DNA from: Vanilla planifolia
Lineage: Eukaryota; Streptophyta; Magnoliopsida; Asparagales; Orchidaceae
Reading direction: 5' to 3'
Length of the DNA: 64,000 nucleotides
Assembly (NCBI GenBank): GCA_023846275.1
Contig: CM043868.1
Span: forward strand, 18,075,755 to 18,139,754
In this document: piece by piece, positions 23,661-35,720 of the stretch
Layout of the letters: every line of letters begins with the position of its first letter
Position numbering within the stretch: the stretch's first letter is position 1
Program-made: the position numbers and the translations under genes
The notes under the pieces: model-generated
Databases searched by the model: none
The model's input: only the letters and a program-made list of their open reading frames with translations
What the model was told of the DNA's origin: nothing

Positions 23661-25700
23661 ATGAGCTCCTCTATAAGAAAATGTTTATTTTCAAAATATC
23701 TTCGAATCTTTAATTTTATTTAATTAAAAAAGTGAGAAGCCATTCTATCAAAAAGTATGACACAAAATCCTTTAATCACTCTAACGTTTTCCATTGAGTT
23801 TTAATTATTTTGTATCTTCCATGATCATCAAACTAAGCATGCTTGAAAATCTTGAATCAAATGGACAAACCAAAGTATTGATATATCTTTCATCTTTTTA
23901 TTTTAGTGAAATTAAACCAAACAACAATTTACTTATATTCTAAAGCTCAAACATAAATCAATAAATTAATGAGAGAATTGAAAACTTAGATGAAAGAACT
24001 CTAAAATATGAAAAATCATTTGGAACAAGGGGGAAATTATGACAATGTGAAAACAAAGGTATTTGCTTAATAGAAAAAAATGCAAAAAAGTATCATAAAT
24101 CAAAAATCTAAACTCTTGTAAAGGTTTGACTTAAATGAGACAAAACAAAGTGATCACAAAAGAAGAGTCTATATAAAAATGCATTAAAGAAATATAATTA
24201 ATATTAATTACTACAAAAATAATGATTATTGGGTGGGCTTCATTAAGATGTGCACTTTGGACTTCAAACTTAGAGCTCTTTATAATGTATTTGATATAAG
24301 GAAATATGATATGATTAATGTTTATAATATAACAAGTTAGGGGATAAGGAATTATTATGACCTTGCAAGGTATGCAGATGGATGCTATTAACTATTAAGG
24401 CATATTAGCTCAATCATTTATTAGAAATAATTTATTCAATCAATTTAAAAAGTTTTTGTAAGGACATATAAGATATACTAATTGATAAATGGATCACTAA
24501 AAATTTAGAGATAATAGAGTTAAGTCATGCATGCAAATATTCATTGTCAAAGACAAAAGCAATACAAAAAAGGATCTCGTGGCACAACTAAAAGAAAATA
24601 TAGGAGCAAAATTAGAATATGAAAGATCACATAGAAGATCATACCCAAAATAACAAAATAATTATATAAAGAATGATAGTACATATAAAGAAACATGGTC
24701 CTTACAAAAAAAACTCATTGAATAATAAAGTGAAGCAACATGTGAAACAAGAGAAGGTGCATTAAAAATGAAAAAGCACATAAGCAATGAAGAAGCACGT
24801 GAAATGCAAATAGGACAAACTTTTCAAAACTTATTGAAGAGCTTCTTTATTCTTAGGTATCACCATCCTTCCTCTCAAAGTCTCATTTATTAAAAAAAAT
24901 TTCATCCAACACATGACACATTGCAAGAAAGAATCACATAAAATATATATTAAGGCATATCTAATACAATGGTCTTGATGTCAATTTATTAACCTTCACA
25001 AGTTGTCTAAAATACAACCTTATTACATAGACTAAAGTCATAACATAAGAAAAATCGTGAAAAGTCAAAAATTAAACTAAAGAGCATAGTTAGTTATCTC
25101 ATTGTATTTTGTTTAATTATCAAATAAGCCCTTCAATCTGCTAAAATGTTGAACATAAAGATGCTCTTTTATTTTTTTCAACAAAAAGAAAACCATTCAA
25201 ATTATATCATAAATCAAAACGATGGCTAAAGCATTATAACTACATAAATGAAATTCTATGTGATGGAATATTATAAAGGTTTAATATTCTAAATCACAAA
25301 TTTTGAACTTAAATATTAAGGACACTAATCTAAAGAAACTAATCTTAAGGAACCTGAAGAATAAAGAATACTAAATTAGAAAGTTATGAAAGTTTAAAAA
25401 ATTCACCTTTACCCAAGATTACAGAGGCTTGTTATGCCAATTAGTTTTTCCTTATTAGCTTATATACTAAATATATAATGTCATTGTAAGAGTCCTTATG
25501 AATAAGATGAATCTTTATCTCCATTATTTTTTTGCATGTGAGAATAGGGCATTTATCTTGAATAGAGGCATTTCAGATAACCATATCCTCACCTAATAGC
25601 TTTTCCACAAATTAGGAACATTTACCTTTATCTAATGGTTTATTGACATTCAAAATGAATATAAAGTAGGCTTATGACCATGTTAGCTAACCTTTCCTCC
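23661..25700. other. AT-rich intergenic DNA; no gene recognised
   Basis: Short open frames only, with no recognisable protein motif on either strand. It separates the kinesin promoter from a LINE remnant. Confidence 0.4.
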
Positions 25701-25729
25701 TATTCATGTTTTGTCATTTTAGGTTTTGG

Positions 25730-26394
25730 GCAAATTATGTGATCAGATTATCAAGTGTATTTCACACCTTAGGCACTTAGTTTGGATTAACAATAATAGA
25801 ACTAATTGGATTCTTAAGAAGCATAGTCTTAAGTGAGGTTTTCTTTTATTAACTTATCTCTTTATCATTTGCTCTAAGGTTCTCACTCTTCTTATCAATC
25901 AATAGGCTAATGTTGGCTTGATCAAGGGCATTAAGATTCCCCTTAATGCTTCACCTATCAACCACCTCTTGTATGTCAATAAATATTTCTATTTTGGATT
26001 GCTATGGTCACCAATGCTAATGCACTCACATGTGTGCTCAACATGTATTGCTTAAAGTTTGGTTGGTATGTTAACTCTAATAACTTTGTCACCTTCTTTA
26101 GCAAGTGCATGAACCCCTCAAGGAAGGCCTTGGTTAGTAGTATATTTTTTGGTCAATTATAAGTACATGGGCAAAAATCTTAACATCACCTTTGGCTTTA
26201 AGGAATTGTCCTCCTTTGACTTTCATCACATTGTTGATGTTATCTATGCTATGACTTCTGGTTGGGGTACCAAAGCACAATCTATTGCTATCAAGATCAC
26301 TCTTATTAATAATGTTATGGCTTTCTATGTCTCACTTGCTTGTCTTGATGAAAGTGTAAATGTTATTAAGAAGATAATACGGGGTTCCTTTTGA
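25730..26394 (+). pseudogene. LINE (non-LTR retrotransposon) reverse transcriptase remnant
   Basis: The conceptual translation is broken but carries late RT blocks of plant LINEs. It has a segment of the type CSKVLTLLINQ, then GLIKGIKIPLNASPINHLLY at the place of the YADD block, whose catalytic aspartates are lost. In the frame 26149-26394 it continues with GWGTKAQSIAIKITLINNVM followed by VIKKIIRGSF, matching the thumb region downstream of the RT palm. The 5' part, the endonuclease and a poly-A tail were not found, so it is a dead fragment. Confidence 0.65.
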
Positions 26395-26805
26395 AACATG
26401 AACCCAAAATAATGGACCATATATTACCTTAACTAAGACAAACTCTATTGATCAAAGTAATGTACGAGTTTGGTATCCATCTCTTATGTGATTGGAGTTA
26501 GAGTCATTATCCAAAAGTTCTTTGTGAATATCCTTATATTGTATTTCAGACTAATTATGTTGAAATATTACAATTATGTTGCTAAGTAATAATTAAACAC
26601 TAGTGATATAGTAAAGTTATCATTTCACAATCAGAATAAAAGAATACTATTTTGACTTATCTTATAAAAAATTTAAGTTTTATAAATTTGCTCAAAATAG
26701 TAAATTCACGCTAATAAGTAGAGCTCATTAAAAGGAATGAAATGACTTTTTGGTTTACAATTTTTAGAGTATATTTAGGTTTATTGTGAATTAATATAAA
26801 TCTAG

Positions 26806-26808
<3 letters not shown>

Positions 26809-26852
<44 letters not shown>
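26809..26852. repeat. (TA)n microsatellite
   Basis: About 22 TA units followed by TACACATATATA. Confidence 0.95.
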
Positions 26853-26860
<8 letters not shown>

Positions 26861-27033
26861 TAATTTAAAAACGTGAAAAGCATAACAAGGGTTTAAGACT
26901 TTTTTTCCTTCCTTGTAGTGGCTTAAGAGATGAGGAATCGAGAAGCATCAAGAAGGTGGAACAAAAAAAGAAGTGCGGCAATTAATTTCCAGTTACTTGG
27001 GGGGAAGAGTTTAACAGAGAAAAGTAAGAACAG

Positions 27034-27180
27034 CTTGGTAAGGGTTTGATTCTAGTAGCAAGGTTTGGCTCTAGCATGAGAGAGTTGAGAAGTCAAATGA
27101 ACTTGTTAAGAAGCTAGTTCTAATAGCAAGATTTGGTTCCAACAAGAGAATGAGTCTAAAAAGAAGATGAACTTGGTGAG
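27034..27180 (+). repeat. Two-copy tandem repeat, about 70 bp period
   Basis: TTGGTAAGGGTTTGATTCTA with AGCAAGGTTTGGCTCTA is followed one period later by TTGTTAAGAAGCTAGTTCTA with AGCAAGATTTGGTTCCA. A third partial start, TTGGTGAGAAA, lies at about 27173. Confidence 0.6.
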
Positions 27181-28148
27181 AAAATTGTGTTAAATGGAGC
27201 ATTTTATTCATATTTTTCTTTTGTTATATATAATTCCTTAAGATTTTTTGCATTGGTTATACATTTTATTCATGTTTCCTTAAAACCTAAGAAGAGATTT
27301 GGTAAGAAATTAGTTACGTTTTCCATTTGTTGGAGTTATCAAAACTAACATATGATATGTCAATATATAACATATATGTTATGTTCTTAATCACAAGAAA
27401 ACCATTTTTCCTAAACAAATGTACAATAGATGAATATGTAACATATGATTCATTTAATTCATAGGTAAAATATAATCAAGTAGAAATGAAACAAATAATT
27501 TCAAACCTTAATATACCATACATTAATGATAATGAATTGCATATTTAGTTTAAAAGAAGATTATGATCAGAAGAAAGAATAGTCAATTATGCTAAAAATT
27601 AGTTTCCCAATACTAGAATATGCTACATTAAAAATAACATATGACACATGTAGTGTTTTGAGTAGTCCATTAGAACAACGAATGATTTATGATTTTGTGC
27701 TAAATGAATGAGCATAAGGTATGTGGTCCTTGAAATATCATAAGCATAAAAAAAAGTTCTTAATTGTTCACTTCAAGAGAAATCTCAAGAACTCACATAC
27801 AATACATTGGATAGAATGTATGATACACGAGTATTATGACAAATAAAAAAATAAAATGGAGCCTTGTTAATGAAATAAACAATGAAATAAGCATGCAAAG
27901 AATTATGAAATGAATTGATATTAATTAAATTGCATCTAACTTATGATGCAGATATCAAAAGAAAATTAAAGAATGAATCAAAGTTTTTCCCTAAAATTTC
28001 ATGTAATTAAATCTTATATTGGTAATGTAAATAATAAAGATTATTTTTTCTAAATGAATGCATGGTTATGAGGATAAGTATGGCATCATGAAACATTTAT
28101 TTTGCATATCATAAGACATAATATTAAAATGGTATTATTTTGAAACAA

Positions 28149-28235
28149 TGACTATGTGGGTATTGATCTAATATTTAAATCCAATATTATATGATATAAT
28201 GAGATTGTGATACTATATGGGTATTGATCTAATAT
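28149..28235 (+). repeat. Short direct repeat, about 62 bp apart
   Basis: TATGTGGGTATTGATCTAAT and TATATGGGTATTGATCTAAT differ at one base. Both lie in very AT-rich DNA without a gene. Confidence 0.6.
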
Positions 28236-31149
28236 CATTAGCAAATTTTGCAAGATCTTCATGTAGGAAAATAATAAGACTATGATACTTAGATATTGCC
28301 TATGCTCTATGCCATGTCTAGATTTTATGAGTCTTTCCATTATTAGTAGTTTATGATATGATAAATTTTTTGAGTAGTTATGATATCTTTATGTGTAGAG
28401 GTCTAAAGATGTGATGTAATATCAAATAGAAATAAAAATAACAAAAAATAGGATTTCATGGAATAAGGATATTATTATTAAAGGAAAAAAATAAGGACCA
28501 ACAATTGATAGAGATATTATATATACATAAAACTAAAGAAAAGAAAAATAAGTTAGATCATGAAAAGAGAATAAATGATTATATATATAAAAAGAGAAAG
28601 TGTGTGTGTGGTGATTATATATGAAAATTTTATGCATTATACTCTATTCTATTATGGTAGAGTATTGGTGACTTAATTATGTATACTAAGTATTATATAT
28701 AAAATTAGTTGAAATATTTATGTTATTGTATTATAATTTTATTTATTCAATTTAATCATAATATTTTCTTATCACTTTTATTTGTGCTTAAATATTTTAA
28801 ACATTTAAATTTATTCGTTAAGTTTTATGTTCATTATTTACTTATGTTTTATTTTAGGTCATGTATTAACGTATCAAGAGAGGTAAAATAAGATGAAAAC
28901 AGAGGGAGGCAGACCTTATAGGATACGTCATATAGTTTTTTAATGTTTAATATATTATAGTAGATTGTTATATAAACATAATAAAATACTATGATATTTT
29001 TACAAGATAAATGTATTAGTAATTAATATAGAAAAATATGTCTAAAACTTATTTTAGTTTATAAATAATTGAGAAAGTCTTATGTTCAAATAATATATCT
29101 ATACAAGGGCCTAACCAAAGGTGATAGCTTTACAATCAAAAATCTCAATTTGTTGAGCAAGTAAGATCTTTTCCAAAAGTCAAGGACTCGCACTGACTTT
29201 TAGCATAAAGGATCTCAACCTAAGAAAAAGTGATTTGAACAACTCACACCTAAGTATTCGAATTGGTGAAGTGGCATGGTCACACAATTGGACTTTGTAG
29301 AAGACAAAACAAGAAACTACACTATCATATGCACAAACTTAAAATTTTGGACACGATGATAGATTTTGTTTTTCAAAATATTAAATAAAGTGACTAAGGA
29401 CTTTTTTTGATAATTAGATGGTTTGTAGATGTTGGATAATGAGTAGAGATCTCCTCTTTTGAGCCTCTTGCTGGCTTCCCCAAGGCATCTCGAGAATCAC
29501 ACTGTTAGTTTTTACACATGCAACATACTTGTATCACACAGGCTTAGTAGCAGTACATCATTACTTTATTAAAAAAACTTATCGCTTATAATATTATAAG
29601 CATCTCTATTTATAAAGAGACTTAAAAGGTATAATAATAATTTATTAATCTAGGAATATAAAAAGATAGTCTATAATACTAAGAGATATATTTTTGAAAT
29701 TTTAAAGGATATTTAAAAATTTTAAAAATTGTCACAAAATACAAAATAAATATTTTAAACTTTGACATAACATTGGAATTAAAAAACTGTAAAATTAATT
29801 AAATTAAATTAGTTGCCAAACAACATATGCATATTGGGCAACGATAACGATGAACGGTGAGGCAATGTGCAGTGCAAATGGCATAGACAAAGAGGCACAT
29901 GATGCCTCAAATTTATTTTTTTGGTCAATGTGGGTCGAAGTGAATCAATGTAGATTAATGGGTAAGTTGACAAGATTTGGGTTAGGAGCAAATCGTGAGG
30001 GCATAGCAGGTCAACGTAGGTTAATAAGTCGTGTAGTCGACGCGTGAGGCATGCTTGCTGGTGTGGGCTACAGTACCGAAGCTAACGACGATGGGATGAT
30101 GGTAGCCAGCAACGAAGGAGGTGGATGGCTATGGGAACAACCCATACTCAAATTTTAGCTCTTTTGAAATCATTTTTCAACTAAGTTTTATATTTACATA
30201 ATTACAAGACTATTAAAGAGATGATCAGTTCTAAATTTAAAACTAAAAAAATCCAAAATATTATTAATTATTTTTTAAAATACTAAAATAAAACTATGTA
30301 AGCAAATAACTTGATGAACTGATGAAAGCAAATAAAAATATGTAATAAATAAGGGTTAGTTGTAATTGACCCCAACAACAACAATAATAAAAAAAAACTA
30401 ATGTGAAGTTGAATGGTCAATCTTGGTTCGACTCGAAGTTTGAATAGGATTAATATGCCTTCAAGTTGAATCTTTACATGATATATTGGATGTTATTATG
30501 TCAGTAATTATCAAATGTGCCTAACTAAAAACATAGGAGAGTTAGAATTAGTTCGATGATTCCTTTCTTGAAAGTTATTATGTTATTTTGTTTTTTTGTT
30601 ACTCTAATTTAATCAAAATTAGTTAATTGAGTTTTAGTAATGATTTGCACACAAAGCATGACATTCTCCATATAATTTCTTTTAAGGGCTCCTTCAATTT
30701 GGATTGACTCTTTGGTTACCAAGTATATAAATAAATCAATCCCTTTCTTAGCTCGTCAATATGACTCCTATAGTTGGCATTTAATCTCTTTTGGTGACAG
30801 TAACACTTATAATTTTTAATGACTATTGGTTAAGCTCTTACCTCCTTGCTCATTAGCTCACCTTCATCAGCATAGATCTTATCTAACTTGATTTTGTGTG
30901 TTACCTCCTCAATGATGGAGGTATTAATGCCTTAAAAATCTTGAATTCATTCATTCCTACCTTGTGGGTTGATTTTGCACATTGCTTAGCCTTCTTCTTT
31001 TTCTTTGATTGCCTTTGTAAAAAGCTTATAGGCTCCATTAATGCCCTATTTTTGTTGTTGTACTTAGCTCTTTTTTATTCTCAACGTAGCCATGATGGTT
31101 TTTTTTAGAAATCAAAGCTTAGCTAAGATTAGTTGCTTTGTTGTGGAGA
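28236..31149. other. AT-rich intergenic DNA; no gene recognised
   Basis: A somewhat GC-richer patch at 29.82-30.14 kb has short open frames on both strands but no recognisable motif. The stretch ends at the target site of the 3-kb solo LTR. Confidence 0.35.
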
Positions 31150-33030
31150 CATTATGTTATACCCGGTAAAATATTATATGTTTAATCTTCAATAATTCAA
31201 TTGTGGCTTGGATGATTTCAGATCGACAGTAGGATGAGCCAGGAGCTCAATTGGAGGCTATTGGAATTTCTGAAATTTTCTGGGGATTTTTCGGAGCACC
31301 GAGATTTTTTTTAAAAACCGGAATTTGTTTTTTTTACCGCGCGTGAACCGGACCGGAGCAGTTCAGCGAAGGCGGGGCAGTTCGCTGAGGTGCGTTTGCG
31401 CGTGCGTTTGGATAAGCCGCGGATAAGCGGATCGGACGGGCGAGATCAGCGGTGGAGATTAACCGGTTGATCGGGTGTTAAGCGGTGTTTTTGGAAGGTC
31501 AACCGACGCTTAATGGGTCTTAACGGGTTATTACCGGTTTAAGCTGGGTATTTAACCTAAACTGTTCGGCTGTTAGGGTTTAGAACGGCGGCTAGAGCGA
31601 AGTGTTCGCAGCGAACGGCGGTACTTTCCGGCAGCCTTCCAAGGGGCTTTTGGTAACCGGAGGTTCGCGGGACAGAGGCGAGCATTTTGGTACCGGTTTC
31701 GTTCGGCGAGAAGCTGCGGTTGATCGCGTGCGAGCTTCACCGTCGCCTGCGAGCAAAGGTAGGAAATTCAGATTAAATCAGTTATTTAGCAAATTAAAAA
31801 TATGGATTATTTTGCAAATAGCTACTTGAGCATGCGGATATGGGTTTTTGGAATTGATTAATGCAATTTATTGATTTTAGCATTTTAGGGTTTTGTTTTT
31901 ATGAAGAAGAACATATATATATTCCGTCGAATTGGAATTTCTGTGCATAGAAGCATGCCTTAGGTTTTGATATTATCATATTATCATTAATCAGGTTATC
32001 TGAATGCTAGAATGATTTTAATTTCATGAATTGGCATAGTCGGATCGGACAATACTTCGGCGAAAATTTTTGCATGGACATCTAGCTTCACGACTTGATT
32101 ATATGAAATTTTTAGGCTAGTACGAGCTTTAGGCTAGCGTCCCCTTGCGTTCGGTCGCCGGAAATCAACGGGGAAAACGGAGATTTCCGGAAAGTCGACG
32201 GTTAGGATTTCGCGGGCGACGGGCGAAGGGGATGAATTAGGGCTAATTAGGGATTAGTCTGATTATTAAGTGAATAATTATATTAATTATTAATATTTAT
32301 ATGTTAAGCGTTGGCCCGAATTCGGATTATTAACTTCGGCCGACGGGGTTCTCGGCTCAGCGCGTAAGGGTTCCGAACCGGCGACGAGAACCGGTTCAGG
32401 GGAAGTGCGGCACGAATGAGAGAGAAGCGGAAGAAAAAAAAAATAATTCGTAAATTAATCCGAATTTTCGGAAAAAGGATATGCGGATTTTAAATTCGGA
32501 AATTTATTCCGAATTTCGGAAAATGGATAAGGGCGGAAATTGATTTTTGAATTTAAAATTTCCTGAAGTGAGGAAGAGGTGATTTTTGGAAATCACGTAG
32601 CCAAGTTGAAATTGACTGTTAGAAATTACCCATAAATTCAGTGCAGCTGGATTAGTTGGAAGGAAGTGTGACACTTGGGTGCTACTAGAATAGTCAGAAT
32701 TTTGGTACAGTTTGTGTTGCTTGGATGGCAATGACATTGATTGAGTCAGTTTACTCAGTGTTGGCATATTTCATGGATTGGCATATTGGACCGGACTACT
32801 GTAGGCCCTATATGATGTTTTAGGGTAGTTGTGGTAGGTAACTGTGCGGTACAGACTTAGCTTCCACAGTATACATGTGGACTGGTATGCGCCTTGTTGT
32901 ATCTGGACACATGTTGCCGAATCTTGGAGTTAGAGCTTGGCAATGACTGTAGGGGCGTGAGCTTCTATGGAAATTGTTGAGAGAGGACTTCTTGGGACGG
33001 TGGCTGAGTCGATCTCTTCTGGTCCATGAG

Positions 33031-33122
33031 TGTAGGCCTGCGCGCCTGAGGGTGGCAGGGGTGTCTCGCCGTGGCTAGCCAAGTGTGTAGGCCTGCGTGC
33101 TTGAGGGTGGCAGGGGTGTCTC
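33031..33122 (+). repeat. Tandem duplication in the solo LTR (55-bp period)
   Basis: Two copies of a 37-base segment (33031-33067 and 33086-33122), beginning TGTAGGCCTGCG and ending GGCAGGGGTGTCTC, differ at two bases. Confidence 0.85.
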
Positions 33123-33205
33123 ACGTTGGCTAGAGATTTATGGGACTGGTTCTGTCTATAGTCTCCAGGAGATTGATTGACGAGAGACGCTGCGGTGTCG
33201 GGTGT

Positions 33206-33294
33206 CATGCGTGCGCAGAGATGGGCGTGTCCCGCTGGCATGCTTGATTAGGCGCCATGCGTGTGCAGAGATGGGCGTGTCCCGCTGGCATGCT
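33206..33294 (+). repeat. Tandem duplication in the solo LTR (50-bp period)
   Basis: Two copies of a 39-base segment (33206-33244 and 33256-33294), beginning CATGCGTG and ending CCCGCTGGCATGCT, differ at one base. Confidence 0.9.
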
Positions 33295-34102
33295 GCCTGG
33301 GAGCACAGAGGAGAGCTACTCTGGTGTAACTGGGGGTGACTGTGGTTGGTCAGAGTCTGGGACTGAGAGTGCCTTTCCACCCTATATTGTTATGCTGTAT
33401 TTCTATACTCTTGCTATTATCCTTCTCTTGCATGAGAGTTTTTTTACTAGCTGTCTTTCCTACTGGGCGTAGCTCATTCCTTTATTATCTATATTTTTCC
33501 AGTGGCTCGGCAGACTTGACGCCACCCAGCTTTAGGTGGGATCGTGATCAGTAGGCTAGTGGAGGAGATCTGATCTGTGATTTTCTGAGACATTCTGGTT
33601 AGTTGATTGTTGCTGTTGGATGTATTCAATGAGACTGTTATTCTTATGTCTTGTATTATGTGAGGGTGATTCTGACTCATGTACTCGGATGGATGATGTG
33701 GTATTTGATGGACTGTGATTTTTCATATGAGTTACATTTTTATACACTGTCTTATTTTCTATCTTGACGGTATGGTGTGTGGAGCGTCATTTCATATCGG
33801 TGGATGTTATATATTTTTTTTTGTTGATGGTGAGGTCATTACATGACTATGGAACTTAACCTTGGGGGTTCAGACTTCTATTAGATCGGTTCTCCTACCG
33901 GTATGGGTTAGGAGTATTGGGTCTAGTAGGAGTAACATTGCGCGAGTTCATCAGTTAATTTAGGAGTCATGAACCTGATTTGATGGTGTGCCTGGGAGAT
34001 GGGATCCACATAGTTAAGGAAAGTAGGTGTGTAATGATGTGTTATATCCTATGTTTTTCGTAGGCTACTCAGGTTGGTATGGGACGATCTGAGCTGTCTA
34101 TA

Positions 34103-34105
<3 letters not shown>

Positions 34106-34142
<37 letters not shown>
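34106..34142 (+). repeat. Run of 37 A inside the solo LTR
   Basis: Uninterrupted A tract ending 13 bases before the end of the LTR. Confidence 0.95.
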
Positions 34143-34144
<2 letters not shown>

Positions 34145-34160
34145 GGGGTGTAACACATTA

Positions 34161-35259
34161 TAATAGTGTTGTACATACAAACCATTAGCTTTATTACCAT
34201 GGTATTTCTTCATCACCTATTTTTCATGGGATTTGTGATTGTATTGAAAATTTGGATAATTTCTTATGTAAGTGTTCTTATGCTCTTTTTATCTTTAATT
34301 TTTTTTCTCCTTTGTTATTGTGATAGGTGATATCTCAAATCAAATTTATGTATTTCTAATATTTGAAATAAAAACTAATGCGTGAATCTCACAAGAAGAG
34401 AAGAGGGTTAAATTATAGGTTTAAAATAATTTTTGCTAATAAGAGATATACTCATTTTTCAAATATTCTTTATAAAAATAATTTTATATTAGTTGAAAAC
34501 TTTGATTTATAAATGTGTTAATTTATAATTTTTATGATTAAAAAAATAAAAATAAAAGTTAAAATATTATACCAAAATTTTTTATAGTTTGGTTAAAACT
34601 AAAACTTGTGTTCATCACCAACTGAGATAAAAAAACAAAATTCTACTAATAAAAGAGTTATAACTTGAGATTTTTCCTTATAGTTTACCTCCAACCTACT
34701 AGGCTTTGTGGGTTTAACTATAACACAGCCTTTTACGAGCACAACCCCAACTCGATTTTTTATGAGATCAAATCAAACTTGGGTTTTCGAAAATATCGAG
34801 CCTCCCAACCCAAAAGAAAAACAAAAATATAGCAAGAAAAAAAATTTGATAAAAGATATAATTTTTTATTCTTATTGATGACTATAAAAAGACACAAAGA
34901 ATACAAAAATTATGAAGAGAATTAAGAAAATAAAAGCTTAGAAGAATCAGACTTAGCTAAAATAATTGGAATTTCAAGTAATTGTAGGGCATAGTTGCTG
35001 CAAAAGAAACTTTATGCCAGTAGAATATGCTGTAGCCCTTTTATAAGATATTAAAATCTTACTCACCTTCATTAGTTATTTCATTCATAATGGTTAGGTA
35101 ATTATAGAAATATTTTAGTTATTATCATTATAAAGATAAGTAAAAGTTATTTAAAAGTTACTTCAAAATAGCTTAAATCTTTTTTCCAAATGACTTATAA
35201 ATTATTCTAAAAAGGATATTGCAATGACATATATAACAACTAATTATTTAGCCATTAGC
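34161..35259. other. AT-rich intergenic DNA; no gene recognised
   Basis: No open frame of note and no protein motif on either strand. Confidence 0.4.
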
Positions 35260-35720
35260 TAGGATTGACTAGAGCCGTTGGATTTACACAAAGAAGATCT
35301 CGACCATCCAATCAAATGCTTTAAAGGCGAACATGTTCTGAATGGTTAGATCAAGCTTGATTAGATCTCGATCACTTTACCAAGTCAAATGAGATCTGGA
35401 TCGTTCAACTAGTCAACGATAAAATTGAGATTAGACTTAAATCATAAAATTCAGATAGAAGAGTTTTGAGCCATCAGATCAAAGATAGATTATTTCAAAT
35501 GACAAAAATAAAGATAATCATCAATTGAAGTCAAACGAGATCAAGACCATCAGATGGATCAATCGATTACAACACATGAAGTAGTAACCATCTGATCAGC
35601 TCATTAAATGGACGATTTGATCTATTAAGCTCACTATTTAAAAGTAGATGTAATCTCCACTATGTGATCACAAAAATGCCCGATTTGACGACATTAAGTG
35701 TTGTCAATTTTGGAAATAGA
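35260..35720. repeat. Degenerate GATC-rich repeated motif
   Basis: Variants of AGATCTCGACCATCCAATCA recur every 60-80 bases: near 35296, 35366, 35390, 35460, 35540 and 35600, with forms such as GATCTCGATCACT, GAGATCTGGATCGTTC and GAGATCAAGACCATCAGATG. It looks like an old, eroded tandem repeat. The function is unknown. Confidence 0.4.

Larger units (their letters stand above)
31155..34155 (+). mobile_element. Solo LTR, 3001 bp, probably Ty3/gypsy, with 5-bp target duplication
   Basis: It starts TGTTATACCCGG and ends GGGGTGTAACA, so the ends are short inverted repeats beginning TG and ending CA. It is flanked on both sides by CATTA (31150-31154 and 34156-34160). There is no second LTR or internal coding region, so it is best read as a solo LTR left by recombination. 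It is much more GC-rich than its surroundings, holds two tandem duplications (33.03-33.12 and 33.21-33.29 kb), and has a run of 37 A just before its 3' end. The intact ends and exact target duplication suggest it is younger than the elements in the kinesin intron. Open frames within it are not supported. Confidence 0.85.

Noticed and set aside
31602..33680. Several open frames on both strands within the GC-rich 3-kb segment
   Set aside because: The segment is a solo LTR with target duplication; frames are short, overlapping on both strands and lack motifs.
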